Assembly (NCBI GenBank): GCA_903921365.1 | Contig: CAIXPS010000217.1 | Location: forward strand, 30,984-94,983 | DNA from: an uncultured bacterium | GTDB taxonomy: Bacteria > Chloroflexota > Anaerolineae > J036 > Brachytrichaceae | DNA length: 64,000 bases | Reading direction: 5' to 3' | Notes under the pieces: generated by a model | Database searches by the model: none | What the model saw: the letters and a program-made list of their open reading frames with translations, nothing else | Told to the model about the DNA's origin: nothing | Position numbers and translations under genes: made by a program | Shown here: positions 34,049-41,611 of the stretch, one piece after another | Numbering within the stretch: position 1 is the stretch's first letter | Layout: the number at the start of each line of letters is the position of its first letter

Positions 34049-35533
34049 CTAGGGCTTCGGCATATTGGCAATCGCGTCGAAAGCCGGACGCGGCGAACCA
34101 TCTGGACGGACAACACTGTATGTGGCAGGGTCGCCGCCCGCTTCGTTAGGCTTTTGACCAATCTTCTGAATGTAATCGAGGTTAAAAACAATGCCAAACC
34201 GCACAAAGCCTGATTCGCGCATCATCTGGAAACCCTTCACGATCCAGTCGGCCTGCTGTTGTTCGGAATTGTCGAGGGCAAACTCAAACCCAGGCGGATT
34301 TCCCGTCACACCCAGGTTCTGCATAGACGCCCAGCCAAACTCTGTTACGCACTGGTTTTTGTTAGTGCGCTGATAGTACCCATACAGCGTGCTCTTAAAT
34401 GACCAGGAATGATGCGGCCCATCAAATGGCCCGCGGAACTTGGCTAACGGGTTGTTGTAACCTTCGTTCCAATCCTTGTCAGGCGGCATGTTGTACCCAT
34501 TGAGGTGCACGCCAATGCAATCCACTAACGCTGTTCCACCCGCGGCAACAAACTGGTCCATGTAGGTGAAGTCGTCCATAGACTGGCCGGGAGCGTTGAT
34601 ACCAGTGGGAGCGAGTGCGCCCATAATAACCATGAGATTAGGATCGACTGACCGGATGGTCGGTATAACTGCGTTTAGAAACTTGATGTAATCAGCAGCA
34701 GAGATGACGCCGGAGGGGGTCGTCCACTCACGATCGATATTCATCTCGTTCCAAACCTCAACAGCCTGAACACAGCCCTTATAGCGCGCCAGAACTTTTT
34801 CGAAGAACTTTGCCGCAAGCGCAAAGTCGTCTGGGGGGCCGGTCTTGGCGGGTTTGATCGTGCTGCGCGCCCACTCCGGCGCATCAATAACGCCGTAGAG
34901 GATATTCAATCCCTTCTTGTTCGCGTCAGCCGTAAACGCGTCGAGTAATTGCCAGTTATTCTGCGCCTTGGTCCAGTCGGTTTTGTCTGGCTGAAAATCC
35001 TTCCAGCGCACCTGGGCTTTCGTCCAGTTCAGCTTCAACCGCTCGGCCATGATGGTATTCCAATAGCCGATATCGCCCACCGGCCAGTTGCTCTGGATAC
35101 CATATCCAAAGGTTGCCGGTATGGTGTGGGGCTTAGGACAGGAGAAGTCGGCCATTCCGGGCAACGCACCACGCGGGTCGGCGGCAATTGCCGGCGCATT
35201 CGTCGGGTCAGCCTGCGAAGTTGCGGCAGATGTGCTACCCGGCACAGCAGTCGCCGCCTGGGACGGGCTTGCTGCTGTTGCTTTGGGTAGCGGCGTTCCC
35301 AACTGGATTGTCACATCCGGCGCGAAAATCGTCACCACAGGCATGAATTTTCCAGTGGCTGTGGAGGATGCACTACGATCAGACGCAGCGCCGCCGGTCA
35401 ATCCACGAATGCCAACGATAAAAAGAATGACGCCGACAACCAGAACCGCCGCAAAAACCGCCGCACCAATAAGCATGCGCCGTCTGCGGTCGCGACCTGG
35501 ATCAATCTTAGGGTTGAATGTATAGCGACTCAT
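34049..35533 (-). CDS. Membrane-anchored glycoside hydrolase-like protein
   Basis: About 494 residues. A basic N-terminus and one membrane helix (about 22-45), a Ser/Thr/Ala/Pro stalk, then a clan GH-A-like barrel with EVWNEMNIDREW (acid/base Glu), VTEFGWASMQN (nucleophile Glu) and several Trp-rich loops. The barrel resembles that of the 32876 protein, but this one is anchored by a helix rather than a lipid. ATG 35533 has TAAAAT 11 nt upstream and no ribosome binding site; an in-frame start at 35563 would precede that hexamer. Confidence 0.78.
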   Translation of the reverse strand: MSRYTFNPKIDPGRDRRRRMLIGAAVFAAVLVVGVILFIVGIRGLTGGAASDRSASSTATGKFMPVVTIFAPDVTIQLGTPLPKATAASPSQAATAVPGSTSAATSQADPTNAPAIAADPRGALPGMADFSCPKPHTIPATFGYGIQSNWPVGDIGYWNTIMAERLKLNWTKAQVRWKDFQPDKTDWTKAQNNWQLLDAFTADANKKGLNILYGVIDAPEWARSTIKPAKTGPPDDFALAAKFFEKVLARYKGCVQAVEVWNEMNIDREWTTPSGVISAADYIKFLNAVIPTIRSVDPNLMVIMGALAPTGINAPGQSMDDFTYMDQFVAAGGTALVDCIGVHLNGYNMPPDKDWNEGYNNPLAKFRGPFDGPHHSWSFKSTLYGYYQRTNKNQCVTEFGWASMQNLGVTGNPPGFEFALDNSEQQQADWIVKGFQMMRESGFVRFGIVFNLDYIQKIGQKPNEAGGDPATYSVVRPDGSPRPAFDAIANMPKP

Positions 35534-35544
35534 GAAGCGTTGCG

Positions 35545-35550
35545 ATTTTA
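35545..35550 (-). promoter_or_regulatory. -10 hexamer TAAAAT, leaderless context
   Basis: Minus-strand TAAAAT ends 11 nt before ATG 35533. Confidence 0.4.
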
Positions 35551-35606
35551 ACACGCCGCCCATCGGGCTTCACCTTTGAACCCGTGGGCGGTCTGCTGTG
35601 AGAATG

Positions 35607-36839
35607 TTATGGGATGTTTTTTGGCGTGCTGACCAGGCTCAACTCAACCTGCATCGTCGCTGGCAGCACGCTTTGGGCCGTGATGCCCTCCGGCACGCGC
35701 ACTTTTGGCGTGAGTTGATGCACCCCGGCTGCAAGCCCGGTAACGTCCAGTTCCATGACGACGTCGCTGTCAGTAAGCGTGTTCAGCTTGGGCAGCGGCC
35801 CATTCAACAGTATGTCGGCGGTATCAGGAGACACCGTGCTGCTGTAGGTGGAAGTCATGCCAATCAATATGGGTTTGCGTTTGATCGTGCGCGTGCCGAT
35901 CAGTGGCTGGATGCGTATGTGCACGCGCACGCTGGTCTGCTTTTCCGAGACCAGCGAAACACCCGCAGGGATATCCAGACCCACTTGCTCGTCGACATCG
36001 CTCTTGGCGTTACTGATATCCACTTCGAGCGTCTCGATGTAGCCCTTGGTGGCCTGCACTGCTTCCACCGGCCCATAAATAGTCACAATGACGGGGTCTA
36101 CTGAGACATCAGTGACAGCATAGCCCTCAGAAGGCTGTCCCTTTTTCTTGATCAGCACCGCCAGGTCACGGTAATTGCTGAGCTGTTCCATTAACACTCG
36201 CACAGAGATTGTTTCCGGGACAACCTGCACCCCGCTCACAATCTCGCCATCCGCATCGCGCGCAAAAGAGCGCACCTGCTGTTCGACTGATGAGCGCGCG
36301 CCATCCACAGAAACAATTACATTGGAAGTTACTACGCGCGAGATGACCTGCTCCGATCCGGTGATCGTTACCTGGAATGGGATTGACGTGGCGGCGCCGG
36401 CGCGGAAGCCAAGTGCCGGCGTGCCAATCACGCTGATCCGCAACGGCAGGCGGAGCGAGCGCATAGTTTCAATCCTGACCATCGCTGTGACGGGTTGCGA
36501 AGAAAGGATGATGGCCTGTTCCGCCGGTAATGTGGGTGTGAGATACACCATATTGTCACCCACGCTCATTCTGGCAAGATCAACATCGATATGCAGGCTG
36601 GCGGCGGTCAATCGATTGATCACGCTGCGCGGCGCGCGCACTGCCGCCGTCACAGAAGATGGCAAATTGCCCGACCATACATTGCTGCCGAGTTGGTTTT
36701 CTCCCATCCGGGCAACCCGCACTGTGATTCGCTCTTCAACAATGGGATCATCTTGTAGGGTGGATAGGGTCCAGGCGCCAAAACCGAAGAATAGCGCCAG
36801 AAACATCAGGCCGAAATTATTGACGAGCCAGCGAACCAT
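35607..36839 (-). CDS. YbbR-domain protein (CdaR-like)
   Basis: 410 residues with one N-terminal membrane helix (about 4-24, NFGLMFLALFFGFGAW) and an extracellular part made of four YbbR-type beta repeats; recurring pieces are PVTAMVRIE, VVPETISVRVLME and VTIYGPVEAVQATKGYIETLEVDIS. In Firmicutes such proteins (CdaR) regulate the membrane diadenylate cyclase CdaA, encoded just upstream. Here no cdaA neighbour exists; the upstream region holds the glnA leader on the other strand. ATG 36839 is chosen because TATAAT ends 7 nt upstream; ATG 36866 is the alternative. Confidence 0.82.
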   Translation of the reverse strand: MVRWLVNNFGLMFLALFFGFGAWTLSTLQDDPIVEERITVRVARMGENQLGSNVWSGNLPSSVTAAVRAPRSVINRLTAASLHIDVDLARMSVGDNMVYLTPTLPAEQAIILSSQPVTAMVRIETMRSLRLPLRISVIGTPALGFRAGAATSIPFQVTITGSEQVISRVVTSNVIVSVDGARSSVEQQVRSFARDADGEIVSGVQVVPETISVRVLMEQLSNYRDLAVLIKKKGQPSEGYAVTDVSVDPVIVTIYGPVEAVQATKGYIETLEVDISNAKSDVDEQVGLDIPAGVSLVSEKQTSVRVHIRIQPLIGTRTIKRKPILIGMTSTYSSTVSPDTADILLNGPLPKLNTLTDSDVVMELDVTGLAAGVHQLTPKVRVPEGITAQSVLPATMQVELSLVSTPKNIP

Positions 36840-36846
36840 TAGGTTT

Positions 36847-36852
36847 ATTATA
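36847..36852 (-). promoter_or_regulatory. -10 hexamer TATAAT, leaderless context (ybbR)
   Basis: A perfect minus-strand TATAAT ends 7 nt before ATG 36839. Confidence 0.55.
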
Positions 36853-36925
36853 GGCGTGATAAGCATCCGGCCATTGCGCAACACCCATGGAGTTGGGCCG
36901 GGACGAGATTTGTCGTTTTGACACC

Positions 36926-36953
36926 TTGACGAAACCGGCGACGGCCATATAAT
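36926..36953 (+). promoter_or_regulatory. Promoter TTGACG-16 bp-TATAAT upstream of glnA leader
   Basis: TTGACG at 36926-36931 and a perfect TATAAT at 36948-36953 predict a transcript starting at about 36960 on the plus strand, 229 bases before glnA. Confidence 0.75.
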
Positions 36954-36959
36954 ATTCGC

Positions 36960-37067
36960 TCGTAGCAGGATTCTTGACGATCCTGATACCACGAAAAGTT
37001 TCGACGCAGTACACCTGGACGTGATGGCTATTCTTACACAAGAACCAGCCATCACGTTTTTATTTTT
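36960..37067 (+). ncRNA. Candidate small RNA or glnA leader (about 108 nt)
   Basis: The stretch between a strong promoter and a strong terminator has no convincing open reading frame on this strand. It contains hairpins CAGGAT/ATCCTG (with an 8-nt loop, around 36973-36992) and CGAA/TTCG (around 37000), then the terminator stem. It matches none of the riboswitch, 6S, SRP or tmRNA patterns I know. It may be a free-standing sRNA or the 5' leader of glnA with an attenuator. The 322 bases between ybbR and glnA otherwise hold only about 120 bases of AT-rich sequence with GATTA-type repeats. Confidence 0.55.
37020..37067 (+). terminator. Intrinsic terminator 120 bases before glnA
   Basis: A 10-bp stem CGTGATGGCT/AGCCATCACG (37020-37029, 37047-37056) encloses an inner TTCTT/AAGAA stem and is followed by TTTTTATTTTT. 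It faces glnA and ends the transcript starting at about 36960. Confidence 0.85.
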
Positions 37068-37188
37068 CCTGGCGACTGCGATTAATAGTGACTAGCGATT
37101 AAGGATCAGGGATTGGGAGACGCGCGCGCCAACCGCATCCAAGATCGACAGCAAATACAGTGGACGAAAAAAGATTACAAGGAGAGAT

Positions 37189-38682
37189 ATGAGCGAAAAA
37201 CTAACGGTGCCATCTGAAAGTCTGCCTGGCGGCGGTCTTACCCCAGCTGTCACCCCGACGACAGGAGCCGAAGCCCTGGAGTTTGCGAAGGCTCGCAAAG
37301 TGGCGCAGATCGACCTGAAGTTTGTTGACCTGCCTGGGCAGTGGCAGCACTTCACCATCCCCATCAATATGTTTGGCGAGGATGCATTCGTAGAGGGTGT
37401 TGGTTTCGATGGTTCCTCAATCCGCGGATTCCAGGCGATTCAGGAAAGCGACATGCTGCTCTTCCCCGACCCGTCGACTGCGGTAATTGACCCGTTCTCT
37501 ACGGGCGTCCCAACCCTCTCTATGATCTGCAATGTCAAGGACCCGATCACCGGCGCTTCCTATACGCGCGACCCGCGCTACGTGGCTCAGAAGGCTGAAG
37601 CATACGTGAAGAGCACCGGTCTGGCTGATAACGCGTACTTTGGGCCGGAAGCAGAGTTCTTTGTGTTCGATTCGGTGCGCTTTGACCAGAATCAGTACAG
37701 CGGCTATTACTTCATCGACAGTGATGAAGGCGCCTGGAACAGCGGGCGTGAAAACAATGGCCGGCCGAACCTGGGTCATCGCCCCCGCTATAAGGAAGGC
37801 TACTTCCCGGTTGCCCCACTGGACAGCCTGCAGGACATCCGCACACAGATGGTCATGACGCTGATCTCTCTCGGCATCGACATCGAGACGCATCACCATG
37901 AGGTCGCGACGGCGGGTCAGTGCGAAATTGACATGCGCTTCGGCACACTCACCAGAATGGCCGATCAGATGTTGACCTACAAATATGTGATCCACAATGT
38001 GGCGGCGCGCAACGGTAAGACGGCCACTTTCATGCCCAAACCGCTGTTCGCAGACAACGGTTCCGGTATGCACGTTCACCAGAGCTTGTGGACGGCCGGC
38101 GTGCCGCTCTTCTCCGATCCGGCGGGCTATGCAGGCATATCGCAAATGGCCAAGTGGTATATCGGCGGTCTGCTCAAGCACGCCCCCGCCTTGCTGGCAT
38201 TGACATCCCCGACAACCAACTCGTATCGCCGCCTGGTTCCCGGCTATGAGGCGCCCGTCAACCTTGTATACTCACAGCGCAACCGCTCAGCCGCGTGCCG
38301 CATCCCGATGTACAGCCAGAATCCGAAGGCCAAGCGCGTCGAGTTCCGCTGTCCCGATCCACTAGCCAATCCCTACCTGGCTTTCAGCGCGATGCTGATG
38401 GCCGGCCTGGATGGCATCCTGAACAAGATCGATCCGGGTGACCCACTGGATGTCGACATTTTCGAGTTGTCGGCAGAAGAGAAGACGCACGTCAAGACTG
38501 TTCCTGGCAGCTTGCCGGAAGCACTGGAGGCTCTCGAAAAGGATCATGCCTTCCTGCTCGAAGGCGGCGTGTTCACGCAAGACCTGCTTGAGGTCTACAT
38601 CGCCTACAAGCGCAGCCGCGAAGTCGATCCGGTGCGCCTGCGCCCGCATCCCTACGAGTTCTACCTGTACTACGAGCTGTAA
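37189..38682 (+). CDS. glnA: Glutamine synthetase type I
   Basis: 497 residues; joins ammonia and glutamate to form glutamine. GSI landmarks are [12 protein letters not shown] (about 83), the ATP/metal segment [40 protein letters not shown] (about 284) and NRSAACRIP. An extra roughly 20 N-terminal residues are present. At the usual adenylylation Tyr the protein has Phe425 (DIFELS where relatives read NLYDLP), so regulation by GlnE-type adenylylation is not expected. AAGGAGA precedes ATG 37189. A promoter-terminator leader lies upstream and a strong terminator downstream. Confidence 0.95.
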   Translation: MSEKLTVPSESLPGGGLTPAVTPTTGAEALEFAKARKVAQIDLKFVDLPGQWQHFTIPINMFGEDAFVEGVGFDGSSIRGFQAIQESDMLLFPDPSTAVIDPFSTGVPTLSMICNVKDPITGASYTRDPRYVAQKAEAYVKSTGLADNAYFGPEAEFFVFDSVRFDQNQYSGYYFIDSDEGAWNSGRENNGRPNLGHRPRYKEGYFPVAPLDSLQDIRTQMVMTLISLGIDIETHHHEVATAGQCEIDMRFGTLTRMADQMLTYKYVIHNVAARNGKTATFMPKPLFADNGSGMHVHQSLWTAGVPLFSDPAGYAGISQMAKWYIGGLLKHAPALLALTSPTTNSYRRLVPGYEAPVNLVYSQRNRSAACRIPMYSQNPKAKRVEFRCPDPLANPYLAFSAMLMAGLDGILNKIDPGDPLDVDIFELSAEEKTHVKTVPGSLPEALEALEKDHAFLLEGGVFTQDLLEVYIAYKRSREVDPVRLRPHPYEFYLYYEL

Positions 38683-38703
38683 TCCCTCCGGTGAACAGGC
38701 CAC

Positions 38704-38743
38704 AAAAAAGCGGTAGTCGTCCTGGACGACTACCGCTTTTTTT
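38704..38743. terminator. Bidirectional terminator between glnA and GT2 gene
   Basis: A perfect 12-bp stem AGCGGTAGTCGT/ACGACTACCGCT (38709-38720, 38726-38737) is flanked by an A run on the left and T7 on the right, so it can end both convergent transcripts. Confidence 0.9.
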
Positions 38744-39410
38744 ATAACTTTATGAAGCGATATTTGATCAAAGCCCGTATCGCGGGCCAGCCATCGAGCG
38801 GCGACAGCTTTTTTTGCTCGTGACGCGCGTTGTACGAAATCGGCGCTTCAACGATGCGATAACCGCGCCGGGCAATTTTCGCTGTAATCTCGGCCTCCAC
38901 GTCAAAGCGGCGACACTCGAGTTTCATCCCCTGCACCACCTCGCGCGACATGGTCTTATAGCATGTCTCCATATCGGTGATTCTGACTCCATACAGGATG
39001 CTTGTGGCAAGCGACAGGAACTTGTTGCCCAGCGCCATATACCACTTTTGAGTGCCCAGGTTGCGCACGCCGAAGACGACTTTCGTCTCCCCCCTCAATA
39101 TCGGCGCGACCAGTTTGGAATAATCGTTCGGGTCATATTCAAGATCGGCGTCCTGAATGATGACGATATCACCCGACACTTCCTGCAATGCAGTCTGAAT
39201 AGCCGCCCCTTTACCGCCATTCACTTTGTGCGAGAAGATGCGCAGATTCGGGATGTGCCCCTGCTGCTTGAGGATATCGCTGGTGCCATCCTTCGAACAA
39301 TCGTCCACCAGGACGATCTCCTTTTCGATAGGCACGTCGGAAACACGCTGGAGAATTTCAGCGATGGTTTCGGCTTCGTTATAGACGGGCATGATGACGG
39401 ACAACTTCAT
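38742..39410 (-). CDS. GT2 family glycosyltransferase (dolichol-phosphate-mannose-synthase-like)
   Basis: 222 residues, single GT-A domain without membrane helices. Visible are the N-terminal SVIMPVYNEAETI, IVLVDDCSKDGT (nucleotide binding), the QDADLEYDP metal-binding DAD motif (about 88-96) and a C-terminal helix. The family transfers a sugar from a nucleotide donor to polyprenyl phosphate, making lipid-linked donors. That suits the two ArnT/GT39-like enzymes in the same operon, which use such donors. Last gene of the six-gene minus-strand operon. Confidence 0.88.
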   Translation of the reverse strand: MKLSVIMPVYNEAETIAEILQRVSDVPIEKEIVLVDDCSKDGTSDILKQQGHIPNLRIFSHKVNGGKGAAIQTALQEVSGDIVIIQDADLEYDPNDYSKLVAPILRGETKVVFGVRNLGTQKWYMALGNKFLSLATSILYGVRITDMETCYKTMSREVVQGMKLECRRFDVEAEITAKIARRGYRIVEAPISYNARHEQKKLSPLDGWPAIRALIKYRFIKL

Positions 39411-39419
39411 AATTGTTAT

Positions 39420-40403
39420 TCAATATCCTCTCGCAAAATCGACCAGGTTAATCAGTGACTCGCCGGCTTGATAACGTCGCAGATTCTCCGCAAATAGCTC
39501 AGCCGCCCTGCGCTCGTAGTTTGGCGTGATACCGGCAATGTGCGGCGTCATGATCACATTATCCATGCGCCATAACGGATTGTCCACAGGCAACGGTTCA
39601 CGCGCAAACACATCAAGTGCGGCGCCCGCAATCCTGCCGTCAATCAATGCAGCAATCAACGCCTCTTCATCCACCAGATCGCCGCGCCCGATATTCACCA
39701 GGCAGGCTGAGCGCTTCATGGCAGCCAACGCCGCGCCATCAATCATACGGTAAGTCGACGGCGTCAGTGGCGCGGCAAGAACCACATAATCACACTCGCC
39801 CAGAAACTTGAACAACTCATCGCGGCTGTAAAATACCACGCCTTCAGAATCTCCATGGTGCGCCGGCGCTGCATTTCGCAATGCCAGCACGCGCATGCCA
39901 AGTCCCTTGCAGACCTGAGCAGTTCGCTTGCCAATGGCCCCGTAACCGATCAGCCCGGCAGTCGCGCCATACAACTCAGCCGGCACAAACCGCGCGCGAT
40001 TGCCGTCCCATTCGCCCCGCTGCTTCATCCTGAACGCTGCGGGCAAGTGATGCGCCAGGCCGAGCATCATCATTACGATATATTCAGCGATGTTGATGCC
40101 ATGCACACCCGCTGCAGTCGTCAATTCTATGTCGGCGCCGGCGGCGACGTTACGCCTGAATAATGAATTCCCCACCAGATGATCGACGCCCGCAGAATGC
40201 GCCTGCACCCATTTAAGGTTGGGCGCCTGTTCAGATGCGGGCAACGGCCCATGCGTGTAGAACACCGTCATGGCTGCGAGGATATCAGCAGGTATCTCGC
40301 TGAGGCTGGCAGTCGGGTAAAAGTGAAACACTGCGTTCGACGCGGCATCTTTGATTAACTGTGCCGCGGCATCGTTAAAATCGGTCAATACAACAACATT
40401 CAT
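39420..40403 (-). CDS. D-2-hydroxyacid dehydrogenase
   Basis: 327 residues of the D-isomer-specific 2-hydroxyacid dehydrogenase family. The NAD-binding loop GLIGYGAIGKRTA (about 149-161), the catalytic Arg in NIGRGDLVDEEAL, a Glu in REPLPVDNPLW and the catalytic His in MTPHIAGITPNYE are all present. Substrate is not predictable; relatives use glycerate, lactate, 3-phosphoglycerate or other 2-keto acids. It sits between a CAP-domain protein and a GT2 gene, with gaps of 9 to 13 bases, so it is co-transcribed with envelope genes. Confidence 0.88.
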   Translation of the reverse strand: MNVVVLTDFNDAAAQLIKDAASNAVFHFYPTASLSEIPADILAAMTVFYTHGPLPASEQAPNLKWVQAHSAGVDHLVGNSLFRRNVAAGADIELTTAAGVHGINIAEYIVMMMLGLAHHLPAAFRMKQRGEWDGNRARFVPAELYGATAGLIGYGAIGKRTAQVCKGLGMRVLALRNAAPAHHGDSEGVVFYSRDELFKFLGECDYVVLAAPLTPSTYRMIDGAALAAMKRSACLVNIGRGDLVDEEALIAALIDGRIAGAALDVFAREPLPVDNPLWRMDNVIMTPHIAGITPNYERRAAELFAENLRRYQAGESLINLVDFARGY

Positions 40404-40416
40404 GATTTTCTCCGTC

Positions 40417-41604
40417 CTATTGTCTGGGTGATCCTTTCAGCGATAAAAACCAATACACGCCTACGACCAGCACCCCGCCTTGTGCCAGCAGATATGCCGG
40501 CAGCAGCCAGTCTGGTATTAGTCCGTCGGTTCTGTTGATCAGCACGGGCGGCAGGCCTGTAGTTTGCGCCCCTGGCTGCGCGTTCAACGCCTTGATTGGA
40601 TTCGGGGTGCGCAGAATGAATGCCGCTGTTGGCGATGCAATCAGCCTTATTGTGCTGTCACTTCCCGGCAGCGCCGCCGGCTGCACAGTGTGTATTGGAA
40701 CCGAAGTGTTATAAGGAGAAGGCGAGACCGCTCGCGTTGCGTCGAATTGGGTTCCTGAGGTTGCCCGTGAGACCGGCGCCGCCAACGCAACCTGAGGTGT
40801 GCCGTTGGGGTCATATTGAACGCTCGCTGTTGAGGCGACAGTGCGACCACCGGCATCTCGTAACTGTGCATATACGGTCTTTGGCCCGGGCAGGGAATCA
40901 AACGTGAACGGGATGAGCGGCTCAAAACGTTGCCATGTCGCATTCTGAAATGACGGACTGCTGCTCACCCGCGCCTCGATGACGCTGCCGATGGTGTTGC
41001 CTTCGCCGCCTGCGACCGCCTCTTCCTGGGTCAGGTGTATTGCAACCTGCGGCGATGTGATCGCTATCGCGCCATCGTTGATAAATATCGGCAGCACACC
41101 AGGTTGAGAGCCAAAGGTTAACGTCCAGTAGGTCAACTGTATCCCGGCGTTGTTGGTTGCTGTCTGCGCGCCGATCCCCACCTCGCGATACCGCGAACTC
41201 AGGATACTGCGGCTCTGCGTCTCATCCTTCAGAAAGTAGTCAAGTGCTTCAGAAAATCCATGGCTTCCGGCATACACATTCTCGGCCCACACGCGCATTT
41301 GCTGCCATGCGGGATAACCCGCAGCACTGATCCGTTCGACCGGAATCGACCCACTTGAACCCGTATGATCGACAAATCCCCGGGCTGCCATGTCATCACT
41401 GTGCGTCTGAGCAGCCTTCTCCAGTGCTGGATTGACAGCCAATGGCGCCAATCCACTCGATACCCTCGTCCTGTTTAACGACAGCAATATCGAAGCCTTA
41501 TCAGTAGTCTGCGCTTGCGCGCGCTGCGGATATCTCACGAATGAGCCAAGCATGATGCAGACGACCATGACTAGCGCCTGCGTGAAGACGATTCGTCGCT
41601 TCAT
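40417..41604 (-). CDS. CAP/SCP-domain exported protein
   Basis: 395 residues. A signal-like N-terminal helix (about 5-22) is followed by a CAP (SCP/PR-1) domain: LNRTRVSSGLAPLAVNPALEKAAQTHSDDMAARGFVDHTG (split here by family landmarks His about 68 and 79), AENVYAG, and the SRYREVGIG motif. A beta-rich middle, a long Ser/Thr/Pro stalk and a C-terminal membrane helix (about 365-388) complete it. CAP proteins are extracellular and often bind sterols, lipids or cell-wall material. It lies 7 bases after a large glycosyltransferase. Confidence 0.85.
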   Translation of the reverse strand: MKRRIVFTQALVMVVCIMLGSFVRYPQRAQAQTTDKASILLSLNRTRVSSGLAPLAVNPALEKAAQTHSDDMAARGFVDHTGSSGSIPVERISAAGYPAWQQMRVWAENVYAGSHGFSEALDYFLKDETQSRSILSSRYREVGIGAQTATNNAGIQLTYWTLTFGSQPGVLPIFINDGAIAITSPQVAIHLTQEEAVAGGEGNTIGSVIEARVSSSPSFQNATWQRFEPLIPFTFDSLPGPKTVYAQLRDAGGRTVASTASVQYDPNGTPQVALAAPVSRATSGTQFDATRAVSPSPYNTSVPIHTVQPAALPGSDSTIRLIASPTAAFILRTPNPIKALNAQPGAQTTGLPPVLINRTDGLIPDWLLPAYLLAQGGVLVVGVYWFLSLKGSPRQ

Positions 41605-41611
41605 AGCAGCG

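Noticed and set aside
36817..37041. Minus-strand ORF of 74 codons in the glnA leader
   Set aside because: Parts look protein-like, but its start lies inside a strong terminator hairpin, it overlaps the YbbR start, and the plus strand has a promoter and terminator that explain the region better. Kept as a caveat for the ncRNA call.
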